Part shown: piece by piece, positions 1-7,540 of the stretch
Numbering within the stretch: the first letter of the stretch is position 1
Layout of the letters: each line of letters opens with the position of its first letter
Position numbers and translations under genes: made by a program
The notes under the pieces: generated by a model
The model's database searches: none
Told to the model about the DNA's origin: nothing
Seen by the model: the letters and a program-made list of their open reading frames with translations, nothing else
Assembly: GCA_003160755.1 (NCBI GenBank)
Contig: QEXZ01000022.1
Span: forward strand, 1 to 15,959
Reading direction: 5' to 3'
Length of the DNA: 15,959 nt
Source: Methanomicrobiales archaeon
GTDB taxonomy: Archaea > Halobacteriota > Syntropharchaeia > Alkanophagales > Methanospirareceae

Positions 1-2
1 AA

Positions 3-2363
3 GTTTCTGGAGGGGGCGGAATCGAGCAGATATACCTAACGCCGAGATTGAATAAGACGCTGGAGAATGCATGGCAAGAAGCGCAGGCTATGAAGGATGA
101 GTATATGAGCACCGAGCATATACTTCTCGCGATTGCAGAAGAGGCTGAGCCGTCATCTCCTCAAATTCTTAAAGGAATGGGTGCGACAAAGGACAGGATA
201 TACGAAGCCCTGACGGGAATTCGTGGTGGGCAGCGAGTAGTGGACCAAAATCCGGAGGAGAAGTATCAGGCACTGGAAAGATACACACGAGATTTGACAG
301 ACCTTGCTCGTAAAGGTAAGCTCGACCCGGTAATAGGCAGAAATGAAGAAATCCGCAGGGTTATTCAAGTCCTATCAAGAAGAACAAAGAACAATCCCGT
401 GCTTATAGGTGAGGCTGGTGTGGGAAAGACCGCGATAGTTGAAGGTTTAGCGCAGCGAATTATAAGCGGTGACGTTCCCGAGACCTTGAAGGATAAGCGA
501 GTCGCAGCCCTTGACATGGGTGCGTTGATCGCCGGGACGAAGTTCAGAGGTGAGTTTGAAGACCGACTAAAGGCGGTGTTAAAGGAGATTGACGAAGCTG
601 CTGGTCAGATAGTGCTCTTTATTGACGAATTACACACCGTTGTCGGAGCGGGTGCGGCAGAGGGCGCGATTGATGCTTCAAACATGCTAAAACCTGCACT
701 TGCTCGCGGTGAACTCAGATGTGTGGGTGCAACCACGACGGATGAATATCGCAAGTATATCGAGAAGGACGCCGCTCTGGAACGGAGGTTCCAGCCTATT
801 TTAGTCCGTGAACCATCGGAGGAGGATACGATCTCGATTCTGCGTGGTTTAAAGGAGCGATACGAACTGCATCATGGTGTGAGGATTCACGATTCTGCGT
901 TGATTGCTGCGGCGGAACTCACCAACAGATATATTACCGACAGGTTCTTGCCAGACAAAGCCATTGACGTCATTGACGAAGCCGCTTCCAAGTTGAGAAC
1001 GGAGATAGACAGCATGCCTACGGAAATTGACGAGGTTGACCGAAAAATCAGGCAACTGGAGATTGAGGAACAGGCTTTGAAGCGTGAGAAAGACAAAGCA
1101 TCGAAGGAACGGCTTGAAAAGCTCAGGGAGGAACTGGCGGCGCTAAAGGAAAAAGACGACCAGCTCAAAGCGAGATGGCAGAATGAAAAGGAGATAATAC
1201 AGCAGATACGGGAAATCAAAGCGAAGATAGACGAGGCGAAGTTAGAAGAAGAACAGGCTGAGCGCAGTGGAGATTTAGAGCGTGTGGCAAAAATCCGGTA
1301 TGGGACGCTTGTCGAACTCCAGAGCGAACTGGATGCGCAGAATGAAAAACTGCAAGTGATGCAGCGTGACCAGAAGATGCTAAAAGAAGAGGTTGACGAA
1401 GAAGACGTTGCAGAGGTGGTTGCGAAATGGTCAGGGGTTCCTGTGTCGAGGATGTTGGAAGGAGAGACAGAGAAACTTCTTCAGATGGAAGAACGCTTGA
1501 AACAGCGTGTTGTGGGGCAGGATGAAGCGATATCGCTGATCTCTAATGCGATTAGAAGGGCTCGCGCAGGTCTCAGCGACCCGAACAGACCAATAGGTTC
1601 GTTTATATTCATGGGTCCAACGGGTGTCGGAAAGACAGAACTTGCAAAGGCACTCGCCGAATTTCTATTCGATGATGAACGGGCGATGGCACGCATGGAT
1701 ATGTCGGAGTTCATGGAGCGGCACTCAATTGCAAGGCTCATCGGCGCACCACCGGGATACGTGGGATATGAAGAGGGAGGATTTTTAACCGAAGCCGTTC
1801 GAAGAAGACCCTACACCGTAGTCCTCTTTGATGAAATAGAGAAGGCGCACAATGATGTCTTCAATCTGCTGCTTCAGATTTTAGACGATGGTCGTCTCAC
1901 CGATGGTCACGGAAGAACAGTGAACTTCAAAAACACCGTGAATATCATGACTTCTAACGTTGCGAGTCATATTATGCAGGAATTTAGTGGTGAAGAGTTG
2001 CGGGAGAAGGTAATGGAAGCGCTGAAAATGCGGTTCCGACCAGAATTCTTGAATCGCATTGATGAGATTATCATATTCAATCCGTTGGGCATGGAGGAGA
2101 TAAAGCGGATAGTGGAGATACAAATGCGGTATCTGCAAGATAGACTTGCCGAGAGGAAGATTGCGATTTCTGTCCGCGAGAGCGTAAAAGAATTGATGGC
2201 GAGTAAAGGATTTGACCCTGTATTCGGGGCAAGACCGATAAAACGAACGATTCAACGAGTGATTGAAGACCCATTATCCATGAAGATTTTGAATGGCGAG
2301 TTCGGTGAGGGCGATACGATAAAGATGGATGTTTCTGATGGAACGGTTGTGTTCAGGAAGTAA
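3..2363 (+). CDS. clpB: ClpB protein disaggregase (5' partial)
   Basis: This is the Hsp100 AAA+ disaggregase, which threads aggregated proteins through a hexameric ring together with DnaK/DnaJ/GrpE. The frame is open to the left edge: codons from position 3 encode an EQIYLTPRL-type stretch typical of the ClpB N-domain, so the TTG at 48 is not the real start. About 70 further residues should lie outside the window, giving the usual length near 857. Counting from the codon at 48, nucleotide-binding domain 1 has Walker A GEAGVGKT (121-128) and Walker B VLFIDELH (189-196). A long charged coiled-coil M domain follows (about 325-450). Domain 2 has Walker A GPTGVGKT (523-530), pore loop GYVGYEEGG (570-578), Walker B VVLFDEIEKAH (591-601), an arginine finger in FLNRIDE and sensor 2 GARP (727-730). 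The M domain fits a partner of DnaK and separates it from ClpA/ClpC. grpE follows 76 bases downstream. Confidence 0.96.
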   Translation, partial: VSGGGGIEQIYLTPRLNKTLENAWQEAQAMKDEYMSTEHILLAIAEEAEPSSPQILKGMGATKDRIYEALTGIRGGQRVVDQNPEEKYQALERYTRDLTDLARKGKLDPVIGRNEEIRRVIQVLSRRTKNNPVLIGEAGVGKTAIVEGLAQRIISGDVPETLKDKRVAALDMGALIAGTKFRGEFEDRLKAVLKEIDEAAGQIVLFIDELHTVVGAGAAEGAIDASNMLKPALARGELRCVGATTTDEYRKYIEKDAALERRFQPILVREPSEEDTISILRGLKERYELHHGVRIHDSALIAAAELTNRYITDRFLPDKAIDVIDEAASKLRTEIDSMPTEIDEVDRKIRQLEIEEQALKREKDKASKERLEKLREELAALKEKDDQLKARWQNEKEIIQQIREIKAKIDEAKLEEEQAERSGDLERVAKIRYGTLVELQSELDAQNEKLQVMQRDQKMLKEEVDEEDVAEVVAKWSGVPVSRMLEGETEKLLQMEERLKQRVVGQDEAISLISNAIRRARAGLSDPNRPIGSFIFMGPTGVGKTELAKALAEFLFDDERAMARMDMSEFMERHSIARLIGAPPGYVGYEEGGFLTEAVRRRPYTVVLFDEIEKAHNDVFNLLLQILDDGRLTDGHGRTVNFKNTVNIMTSNVASHIMQEFSGEELREKVMEALKMRFRPEFLNRIDEIIIFNPLGMEEIKRIVEIQMRYLQDRLAERKIAISVRESVKELMASKGFDPVFGARPIKRTIQRVIEDPLSMKILNGEFGEGDTIKMDVSDGTVVFRK

Positions 2364-2426
2364 ATCCCTTATGGAGAACGTGTTCAGTAAGGTAGTGCAG
2401 AGATAGAAATGTAAAAATGTGCTATC

Positions 2427-2431
2427 GGAGG
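2427..2431 (+). promoter_or_regulatory. Ribosome binding site deciding the grpE start
   Basis: GGAGG lies 8 bases before TTG at 2440. This favours a TTG start over the upstream in-frame GTG at 2419, which overlaps an out-of-frame ATG at 2417. Confidence 0.75.
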
Positions 2432-2439
2432 AACCGAGT

Positions 2440-3000
2440 TTGACCAAAGTTCAGAAGAAGGAACAGGAACAAAAGGAAGAAGAAGCAAAGGAAGTTGGAG
2501 AGGTGGAAGCAGAGGTTACAAGCACTGAAATAGAGTCATTAAAGAAGGATTTGGAAGAGAAGACTAAGTTAGCAGACGATTATTTATCGCAACTAAAATA
2601 TCTTCAGGCAGACTTTGAGAACTACAAAAAGATGGTTGCCCGTGAGCGAGAAATGTATGAGATGTGCGCAACTGAAGAGTTAACAAAGAGTTTATTGCCA
2701 ATTATTGATAATCTTGAGATTGCTATTGCATCTGCGAAACAGAATGAGGACAGAGCATCATTTGTTGTGGGAATTGAGTTGATATATAAGGATTTGATGG
2801 CAGTGCTTGGTGAAGAAGGGTTAAAATCAATAAAAGCAGTTGGCGAGAAGTTCGACCCATATACGCACGAAGTGATAATGACGGTCGTTGATGACGGTCT
2901 TCCGGAGGATACCGTTCTGGAGGAACTCGAGAAAGGATATATGCTGGGCTCAAAACTGATAAGGACAGCGAAGGTTAAGGTTTCTAAAAATAGCCCGTAA
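2440..3000 (+). CDS. grpE: GrpE nucleotide exchange factor
   Basis: GrpE is the DnaK co-chaperone that opens the DnaK nucleotide cleft to release ADP. The 186-residue protein has a Glu/Lys-rich coiled-coil N-terminal half, the conserved LLPIIDNLEIAIASA helix and a C-terminal beta-wing with FDPYTHEVIMTV and GYMLGSKLIRTAKVKVSK. I chose the TTG at 2440 because GGAGG at 2427-2431 sits 8 bases before it. The in-frame GTG at 2419 lies upstream of that ribosome site and has none of its own. The gene sits between clpB and dnaK on the same strand, as expected for the chaperone operon. Start choice is the only real uncertainty. Confidence 0.95.
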   Translation: MTKVQKKEQEQKEEEAKEVGEVEAEVTSTEIESLKKDLEEKTKLADDYLSQLKYLQADFENYKKMVAREREMYEMCATEELTKSLLPIIDNLEIAIASAKQNEDRASFVVGIELIYKDLMAVLGEEGLKSIKAVGEKFDPYTHEVIMTVVDDGLPEDTVLEELEKGYMLGSKLIRTAKVKVSKNSP

Positions 3001-3003
3001 ACA

Positions 3004-3010
3004 TTTATAA
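3004..3010 (+). promoter_or_regulatory. Putative archaeal TATA box for dnaK
   Basis: TTTATAA lies just after the grpE stop, in a 63-base gap. The predicted transcript start is about 25 bases downstream (near 3032), in an A/T-rich stretch before the strong ribosome site GGAGGGGGG (3047-3055). This suggests dnaK can be transcribed separately from clpB-grpE. It is based on pattern and spacing only. Confidence 0.5.
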
Positions 3011-3063
3011 GGAACAAAAGCGATAATTTTAATAATAAGTAAATTTGGAGGGGGGTTAAAAAG

Positions 3064-4905
3064 ATGGCAAAAACAATAGGTATAGATGTAGGAACGAGCA
3101 ATTCCGCTGCGGCTGCATTGATAGGTGGTAAGTCCACGATAATCCCGAGCGCGGAGGGGACGAGTCTTGGTGGCAAAGCATTCCCGTCGTATGTGGCATT
3201 TACGAAAGATGGGCAGATGCTGGTTGGAGAACCCGCGAAGAGACAGGCGGTGTCCAATCCTGAAGGAACGGTGATGGCAATCAAGCGTAAGATGGGCACG
3301 GACTATAAGGTGAAGGTTCATGGCAAGGAATACACGCCACAGCAAATAACTGCTTTCATTCTACAAAAAATTAAACGTGACGCGGAAGCATTCTTGGGCG
3401 ATAAAGTTGATAAGGCAGTCTTAACAGTGCCGGCATACTTCAATGACAACCAGAGGACTGCGACGAAGGATGCAGGTGCGATTGCCGGTTTAGAAGTCGT
3501 TAGAATAATTAACGAGCCCACAGCCGCGGCGCTCGCTTACGGAATTGACAAGGCAGAGAAAGAGCAGAAGATTATGGTATTCGATTTCGGCGGTGGCACA
3601 CTCGACGTAACGACTATGGAGTTCAGTGAAGGTGTATTCGAGGTTATATCCACGAGTGGAGACACCCAGTTGGGTGGCACAGACATGGATACCGCACTCG
3701 TGGATTACGTAGCGGAAGAGTTCAAGAAGGAATCGGGAATAGACGTGAGAAATGATAGTATGGCGTTACAGAGGTTGAGGGAAGCGGGTGAAAAGGCGAA
3801 GATAGAACTTTCCAATGTGCTTGAGACAGATATAAACCTGCCTTTCATCACCGCAGACGCCTCGGGACCGAAGCACCTCGTCACGAAACTCACGCGGGCA
3901 AAATTAGAGGAACTCGTGCGACCAATCGTGGATAAATGTAAAACTTCAATAGACCGGGCATTGCAGGATGCTAAACTCTCTCCTCCAGACATCACCAAAA
4001 TCATTTTCGTTGGTGGACCGACGAGGATGCCAATAGTGCAGAAATTCGTCGAGGATTACGTGGGTGTAAAAGGAGAGCGTGGCGTTGACCCGATGGAATG
4101 CGTGGCGACGGGTGCTGCAATACAGGCAGGTGTTCTGACTGGCGAAGTGAAGGATGTGCTGCTGCTGGATGTCACTCCACTCTCGCTTGGCATTGAGACC
4201 TTAGGCGGCGTGTTCACCAAATTGATCGAAAGGAACACCACGATTCCAACGAAGAAGGGTGAAATATTTTCGACTGCGGCTGATAATCAAACGAGTGTCG
4301 AGATCAATGTCCTGCAAGGCGAGCGCGAATTTGCGCGAGATAGCACTTCCCTTGGGCGGTTCCATCTGATGGATATTCCGCCAGCGCCAAGAGGCGTGCC
4401 TCAAATCGAAGTGACCTTCGACATAGATTCTAACGGCATATTAAATGCCACAGCCAAGGACATGGGCACGGGGAAGCAGCAGGCAATCACCATCACCGCG
4501 TCAACTAAATTATCTCAAAGTGAGATAGATAGGATGGTTGACGAGGCAACGCGATTTGAAGATGAGGATAAGAGGCGCCGTGAAGCGGTGGAAACGAAAA
4601 ATCAGGCTGAGAATCTTATATATACCACCGAAAGGTCGCTCACGGATCTGGGCGATAAGGTCACGAGTGACGAACGGACGAGGATTAATGCGATTACAGA
4701 ACGACTGAAGGAGACGATAAAGAGCGAAGATGTCCACAAGATACGGGCTGAGATGGAAGAATTGACACGTGCGTTCCACGAGATTTCAACGCGTGCATAT
4801 CAACAAGCCGGCGCACAGTATCAGCAACGAGAAGGTCCAAAGGCAAAGGAAGAGAAAAAAGGACCAGAGGATGCGGAATACAAGGTGATGGATGAAGAGG
4901 AATAA
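3064..4905 (+). CDS. dnaK: Hsp70 chaperone DnaK
   Basis: This is the cytoplasmic ATP-dependent Hsp70 that binds unfolded segments and passes aggregates to ClpB. It has 613 residues, normal for the family. The ATPase domain (1-360) shows phosphate 1 GIDVGTSNS (6-14), connect 1 IINEPTAAALAYG (148-160), phosphate 2 FDFGGGTLDV (173-182) and the adenosine motif IIFVGGPTRMP (313-323). The linker is DVLLLDVTPLSLG (364-376). The substrate-binding beta domain runs to about 480. A helical lid follows, with an acidic tail ending VMDEEE. The ATG at 3064 follows a GGAGGGGGG ribosome site. Gene order grpE-dnaK-dnaJ supports the call. Archaeal dnaK genes are generally regarded as acquired from bacteria; that is family knowledge, not shown here. 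Confidence 0.98.
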   Translation: MAKTIGIDVGTSNSAAAALIGGKSTIIPSAEGTSLGGKAFPSYVAFTKDGQMLVGEPAKRQAVSNPEGTVMAIKRKMGTDYKVKVHGKEYTPQQITAFILQKIKRDAEAFLGDKVDKAVLTVPAYFNDNQRTATKDAGAIAGLEVVRIINEPTAAALAYGIDKAEKEQKIMVFDFGGGTLDVTTMEFSEGVFEVISTSGDTQLGGTDMDTALVDYVAEEFKKESGIDVRNDSMALQRLREAGEKAKIELSNVLETDINLPFITADASGPKHLVTKLTRAKLEELVRPIVDKCKTSIDRALQDAKLSPPDITKIIFVGGPTRMPIVQKFVEDYVGVKGERGVDPMECVATGAAIQAGVLTGEVKDVLLLDVTPLSLGIETLGGVFTKLIERNTTIPTKKGEIFSTAADNQTSVEINVLQGEREFARDSTSLGRFHLMDIPPAPRGVPQIEVTFDIDSNGILNATAKDMGTGKQQAITITASTKLSQSEIDRMVDEATRFEDEDKRRREAVETKNQAENLIYTTERSLTDLGDKVTSDERTRINAITERLKETIKSEDVHKIRAEMEELTRAFHEISTRAYQQAGAQYQQREGPKAKEEKKGPEDAEYKVMDEEE

Positions 4906-4910
4906 AAAAA

Positions 4911-5023
4911 AGTGCATTTGTTTACCGCCGAGATTACGGAGAGCGCTGAGATGAGATAAACGAATTTTTGTTCTCTGTATTCTCTGCGGGCTTTGTGGTG
5001 AACAACTACTAATAGTGCATCTG
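4911..5023. repeat. Small MITE-like or intergenic hairpin repeat between dnaK and dnaJ
   Basis: The 139-base gap holds two imperfect inverted arms. The left arm (4920-4950) carries GAGA units about 9 bases apart. The right arm (4971-5003) carries TCTC units about 9 bases apart and ends GTGGTGAAC, roughly complementary to the left-arm start GTTTACCGCC. The pair is flanked by near-identical direct repeats, AGTGCATTTG (4911-4920) and AGTGCATCTG (5014-5023). This resembles the degenerate GCAGAG-type intergenic repeats scattered in many prokaryote genomes, or a small non-autonomous insert. It could simply be an mRNA hairpin. Confidence 0.4.
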
Positions 5024-5044
5024 AGACTGATGTAGGGGTGGTCT

Positions 5045-6181
5045 ATGCCAAAGAAAGATTATTATGAGACACTCGGCGTTAGCAGAGACGCCAAAGAGAA
5101 GGATATAAAAAAAGCATATCGAAGATTGGCAAAGCAATATCACCCCGATACGTATAAAGGGGATAAAAAAGAGGCAGAAGAGAAATTCAAAGAGATTTCT
5201 GAGGCCTACGAGGTGCTGGTTGATAAGGATAAACGAGCAAAATATGACCAGATTGGGTCAAGGGTAGCGGACGAAGCTTTTGGACCCGAAGGTTTCGATT
5301 GGAGCCACTTCACGCATTCTCAGGATGTTGAGGACATCTTCGGGAGTGCAATATTTGATTCGTTCTTCAGGTCTGCCGCCAGCCCTGGCTTTGCAGGCAG
5401 TGGTGGAATATTTGACACCCTCTTTGGGACACGAGAAGGGATACAAAGACCAGTTCGTGGCGTTGACGTGCGTTTAAATTTGGATATTACGCTCGAAGAT
5501 GCAGCTCTGGGTGCAGAAAAGAGGATTGAAGTCCCGATGTCACGGACATGTAAAGCTTGTGGAGGTTCTGGAACTCGTTCCGGAAAATCGGGTGCGTGTC
5601 CCTATTGCAAAGGTACCGGTCAGATAAGAAACGTGCAAAATAGAGAGGGTACCCGCGTGATAACAGCTACGGTCTGTCCCCAGTGTAGAGGCACGGGAAG
5701 AGCCACTTACGACCTCTGCAACGTATGCGGTGGAACGGGTGCTGTATCAAAGCGAACAAAGATATTGCTTAAGATTAAGAAAGGCGCCTATACCGGCTAT
5801 GAGATAAAGATACCAAAAGCGGGAAGACCTCCTGAGTCCAGGATTGGCGGAGAACCAGGCGACCTGTACGTGGTATTAAACGTTTTACCACATCCAATCT
5901 TTGAAAGGCGAGGAGATGACCTTTATATGAGAACGCCGGTAAGTTTCGCCCAGGCAGCCCTGGGCGGTGAAGCCGTGGTCACGACAATAGATAGTAAACA
6001 CGTGAAGGTAAAAATCCCGGCCGAAACGCAGACGAACACCCAATTTCGTCTGCGTGGGCTGGGAATGCCGAGACTCAACGATGGTCAGGGAGACATGTAT
6101 GTGGAAGTGGCGGTGCAAACGCCAAAGAATCTTACTGAGAGGCAGAAGGAACTGTTACGGGAGGCGTTAGTTGGTGCGTAG
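5045..6181 (+). CDS. dnaJ: Hsp40 co-chaperone DnaJ
   Basis: DnaJ delivers substrates to DnaK and stimulates its ATPase. The protein has 378 residues. The J domain (about 5-70) carries the essential HPD at 33-35. The Gly/Phe-type linker (about 75-130) is relatively poor in Gly and rich in Asp/Ser/Phe. All four zinc-binding CxxCxGxG repeats are present: CKACGGSG (169), CPYCKGTG (185), CPQCRGTG (211) and CNVCGGTG (225). The C-terminal substrate-binding domains contain RLRGLGMPRL and GDMYVEVAVQTP. This makes it a full type I DnaJ rather than a J-only protein. The ATG at 5045 follows AGGGGTGGT. It is the last gene of the chaperone operon. Confidence 0.97.
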   Translation: MPKKDYYETLGVSRDAKEKDIKKAYRRLAKQYHPDTYKGDKKEAEEKFKEISEAYEVLVDKDKRAKYDQIGSRVADEAFGPEGFDWSHFTHSQDVEDIFGSAIFDSFFRSAASPGFAGSGGIFDTLFGTREGIQRPVRGVDVRLNLDITLEDAALGAEKRIEVPMSRTCKACGGSGTRSGKSGACPYCKGTGQIRNVQNREGTRVITATVCPQCRGTGRATYDLCNVCGGTGAVSKRTKILLKIKKGAYTGYEIKIPKAGRPPESRIGGEPGDLYVVLNVLPHPIFERRGDDLYMRTPVSFAQAALGGEAVVTTIDSKHVKVKIPAETQTNTQFRLRGLGMPRLNDGQGDMYVEVAVQTPKNLTERQKELLREALVGA

Positions 6182-6211
6182 AAACTTAGATGGAGTGTTG
6201 CGTCTTTCAGC

Positions 6212-6229
6212 AAAAAACTTCATCTTTTT
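6212..6229. terminator. Convergent T-run terminators after dnaJ and the small Cys gene
   Basis: A run of A (6212-6217, T-run on the - strand) and a run of T (6225-6229) lie between the dnaJ stop and the stop of the convergent small gene. Archaeal RNA polymerase commonly stops at such T-runs. No strong hairpin is visible. Confidence 0.4.
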
Positions 6230-6230
6230 A

Positions 6231-6452
6231 TTACAGGAGCTTTGCCCTTTTAAAATATACGCAGTCAATCCAATTCTCAGCAGAACTGAAACAGAAGTCA
6301 CCTAAGCTCGCAGAATACATTCCCGGTAAGTATTCTTCCATAATAGCATCTGCTTCACATTTAGGTTGTCCTGATGGGTCCATCCCTAAATAGGGGCAGC
6401 CATCCTTAAAAGAGAACTTCTCCGCGTTATTTTGTGGTGGCATAAATGCCAT
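6231..6452 (-). CDS. Small four-cysteine protein, function unknown
   Basis: The start is chosen at the ATG at 6452 because GAGGTG (6464-6459 on the - strand) precedes it by 6 bases. An upstream in-frame ATG at 6533 lacks this support. The 73-residue product has four cysteines (19, 32, 54, 64) in the pattern CPYLG...CEAD...LPGMY...FC...NWIDCVYFK. That layout resembles short archaeal proteins with a CPY...CEA...YC...DCPY arrangement, likely binding a metal or Fe-S cluster. I do not recognise a named family with certainty. It has no membrane segment or signal peptide. It is convergent with dnaJ and divergent from the CxxC protein at 6597. The fixed cysteine pattern and good ribosome site argue for a real gene. 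Confidence 0.6.
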   Translation of the reverse strand: MAFMPPQNNAEKFSFKDGCPYLGMDPSGQPKCEADAIMEEYLPGMYSASLGDFCFSSAENWIDCVYFKRAKLL

Positions 6453-6550
6453 AAGGAGCACCTCAATGACTACATAAGTTTTAGAGCATAAAAAAGTTTC
6501 GATTTTTTTTTTGTTTATGTACCATGTGCTCACGAGAACAAAGTTATACC

Positions 6551-6558
6551 TTTATATG
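6551..6558 (+). promoter_or_regulatory. Putative TATA box for the CxxC small protein
   Basis: TTTATATG lies about 25 bases before a predicted start near 6578. That is followed by GGGTG (6583-6587) and ATG at 6597. Confidence 0.5.
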
Positions 6559-6596
6559 TATCTTCGAACCAATATTTAATTAGGGTGAAAAGAAAG

Positions 6597-6887
6597 ATGA
6601 AGGCAGAATATGGGCATTTCCCATCGGATTGGGAGAAAAGGTCTGATAAACCTCTGGAGTATAGAAAAAAGATTGGCGCATTTGAGATGATCGCTACAGA
6701 AGAAGAAGAGGTTTGTAAGAAATGTGAGGAGAGGGGCATGGGTTTTTCATACCGGGCTTTGGATAACCGTGGAGATAAAATGAAGAATTCAGAGGTTTTT
6801 TGGTGCTCTAAGTGCGGCGAAGGAATGAGCCCGGGAGCGTACGAAAGTTTCGTAAAGAGTGAGTTGATAACACCAGAAGAGATGTAG
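6597..6887 (+). CDS. Small zinc-ribbon-like protein, function unknown
   Basis: The 96-residue product contains two CxxC pairs, VCKKCEE and WCSKCGE, about 26 residues apart. This is the layout of a zinc-ribbon or rubredoxin-like knuckle, so zinc binding is likely. The rest is hydrophilic, with an aromatic-rich N-terminus. I chose the ATG at 6597 because GGGTG sits 9 bases upstream; the GTG at 6585 would add four residues. A TATA-like box at 6551 and a T-run at 6910 bracket it as a single-gene transcript. It is divergent from the four-cysteine gene and next to chaperone genes, but nothing in the sequence gives a function. Confidence 0.65.
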   Translation: MKAEYGHFPSDWEKRSDKPLEYRKKIGAFEMIATEEEEVCKKCEERGMGFSYRALDNRGDKMKNSEVFWCSKCGEGMSPGAYESFVKSELITPEEM

Positions 6888-6909
6888 CTCGTATAAGCCC
6901 TCTACTCTC

Positions 6910-6917
6910 TTTTTTTT
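6910..6917 (+). terminator. T-run terminator after the zinc-ribbon-like gene
   Basis: Eight consecutive T residues follow a C/T-rich stretch about 22 bases after the stop. This fits archaeal T-run termination. Confidence 0.45.
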
Positions 6918-6972
6918 ATGATTTCGCCCGTTTCATTTCAAAGCAGAGCAAAAATTGGAGGGTTACACAGCG

Positions 6973-6999
6973 AAAAAAAAATAAGAAGGAGAGCTTATT
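6973..6999 (-). terminator. Hairpin plus T-run terminator of hsp20
   Basis: On the - strand, AATAAG and CTTATT (6 base pairs, 8-base loop) are followed directly by about eight T residues. It lies about 75 bases after the hsp20 stop and looks like an intrinsic terminator. Confidence 0.6.
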
Positions 7000-7073
7000 C
7001 ACCTGCCCTCCTCACTTCTCAAGCGAATCAAAATTTCGGGGGGAGTAGCTCTTCCCTCATTTAATCTCTGCAC

Positions 7074-7393
7074 TTACTTTACTTTGACCTCTATCTCTTT
7101 TGGCTTGATTTCCTCCGCCTTCGGTATGTGGATTTCAAGTATACCGTCCTTATATTCAGATTCGATCTTCTCCTTCTGAACACCTGCTGGCAGCATGATT
7201 TCACGGTAGAATCTTCCATAGGCTCGTTCGCAACAGTAGTAATCCTCCTCATTGACCTCCTCTTCCGCTTTCCGCTCGCCCTCTATGGAAAGGACATCGC
7301 CGGTAACTGAGACGCGGATGTCCTCCTTCTTCACTCCAGGAAGGTCTGCTCTCAGCAGAACCTCATCCTTTCGGTCAAACATCTCTACAAGAG
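7074..7393 (-). CDS. hsp20: Hsp20 small heat-shock protein, exon 2 (alpha-crystallin domain)
   Basis: Exon 2 encodes residues 54-159 of the spliced protein. It covers the whole alpha-crystallin domain, an ATP-independent holdase that keeps unfolding proteins refoldable for the DnaK/ClpB system. Family signatures are MFDRKDEVLLRADLPGVKKE, the YGRFYREIMLP strand, the YKDGILEIHIPK motif and a C-terminal IEV tail matching the I/V-x-I/V anchor. Exon 2 begins with CT, completing codon 54 (Pro) with the C at 8215, and then reads LVEMFDRKDE. The first ATG is at 7382, but starting there would lose the N-terminal arm. No ribosome site precedes it, which favours splicing over independent translation. 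Confidence 0.92.
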
Positions 7394-7502
7394 GTCGAGT
7401 AGAGCACTGGCGCAGTAGTCTTAGGCTCTCGTAGCCCGTATCCGCCGTTTCCAGCTTCGTGCCTGTTTAGATCCGCCATAGCCCTGTTTCCAGCACCCCC
7501 TC
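7394..7502 (-). ncRNA. Expanded group II domain VI with branch-point A7400
   Basis: The basal stem pairs 7502-7496 (GAGGGGG) with 7404-7397 (CTCTACTC), leaving A7400 unpaired as the lariat branch point. The whole domain spans about 109 bases, against the usual 30-50. The extra distal part includes an ACTG/CAGT hairpin and TTTAGA/TCTAAA complementary segments (7506-7501, 7471-7466). Confidence 0.65.
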
Positions 7503-7506
7503 TAAA

Positions 7507-7540
7507 ATTCCGTACGTCGGGTTTTCCCACAATACGGCTT
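7507..7540 (-). ncRNA. Group II intron domain V-like hairpin
   Basis: The segment is exactly 34 bases with the AGC triad (7539-7537) and lower stem CCGTAT/GTACGG. A two-base AC bulge (7517-7516) sits at the expected place, and GGG/CCC closes an A-rich loop. The pairs expected below the triad (G.U, A-U) are replaced by G.A and A.A mismatches, so it may be weakened. Confidence 0.7.

Noticed and set aside
48..50. TTG at 48 as the clpB start
   Set aside because: The frame stays open upstream to the window edge and encodes matching ClpB N-domain sequence, so the gene is truncated by the window.
2419..2439. GTG at 2419 as the grpE start
   Set aside because: It has no ribosome site, and GGAGG at 2427-2431 lies inside the extension at proper spacing for TTG at 2440.
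2622..3299. 225-codon open frame on the - strand
   Set aside because: It is antisense to grpE and dnaK; it is a shadow of their codon pattern.
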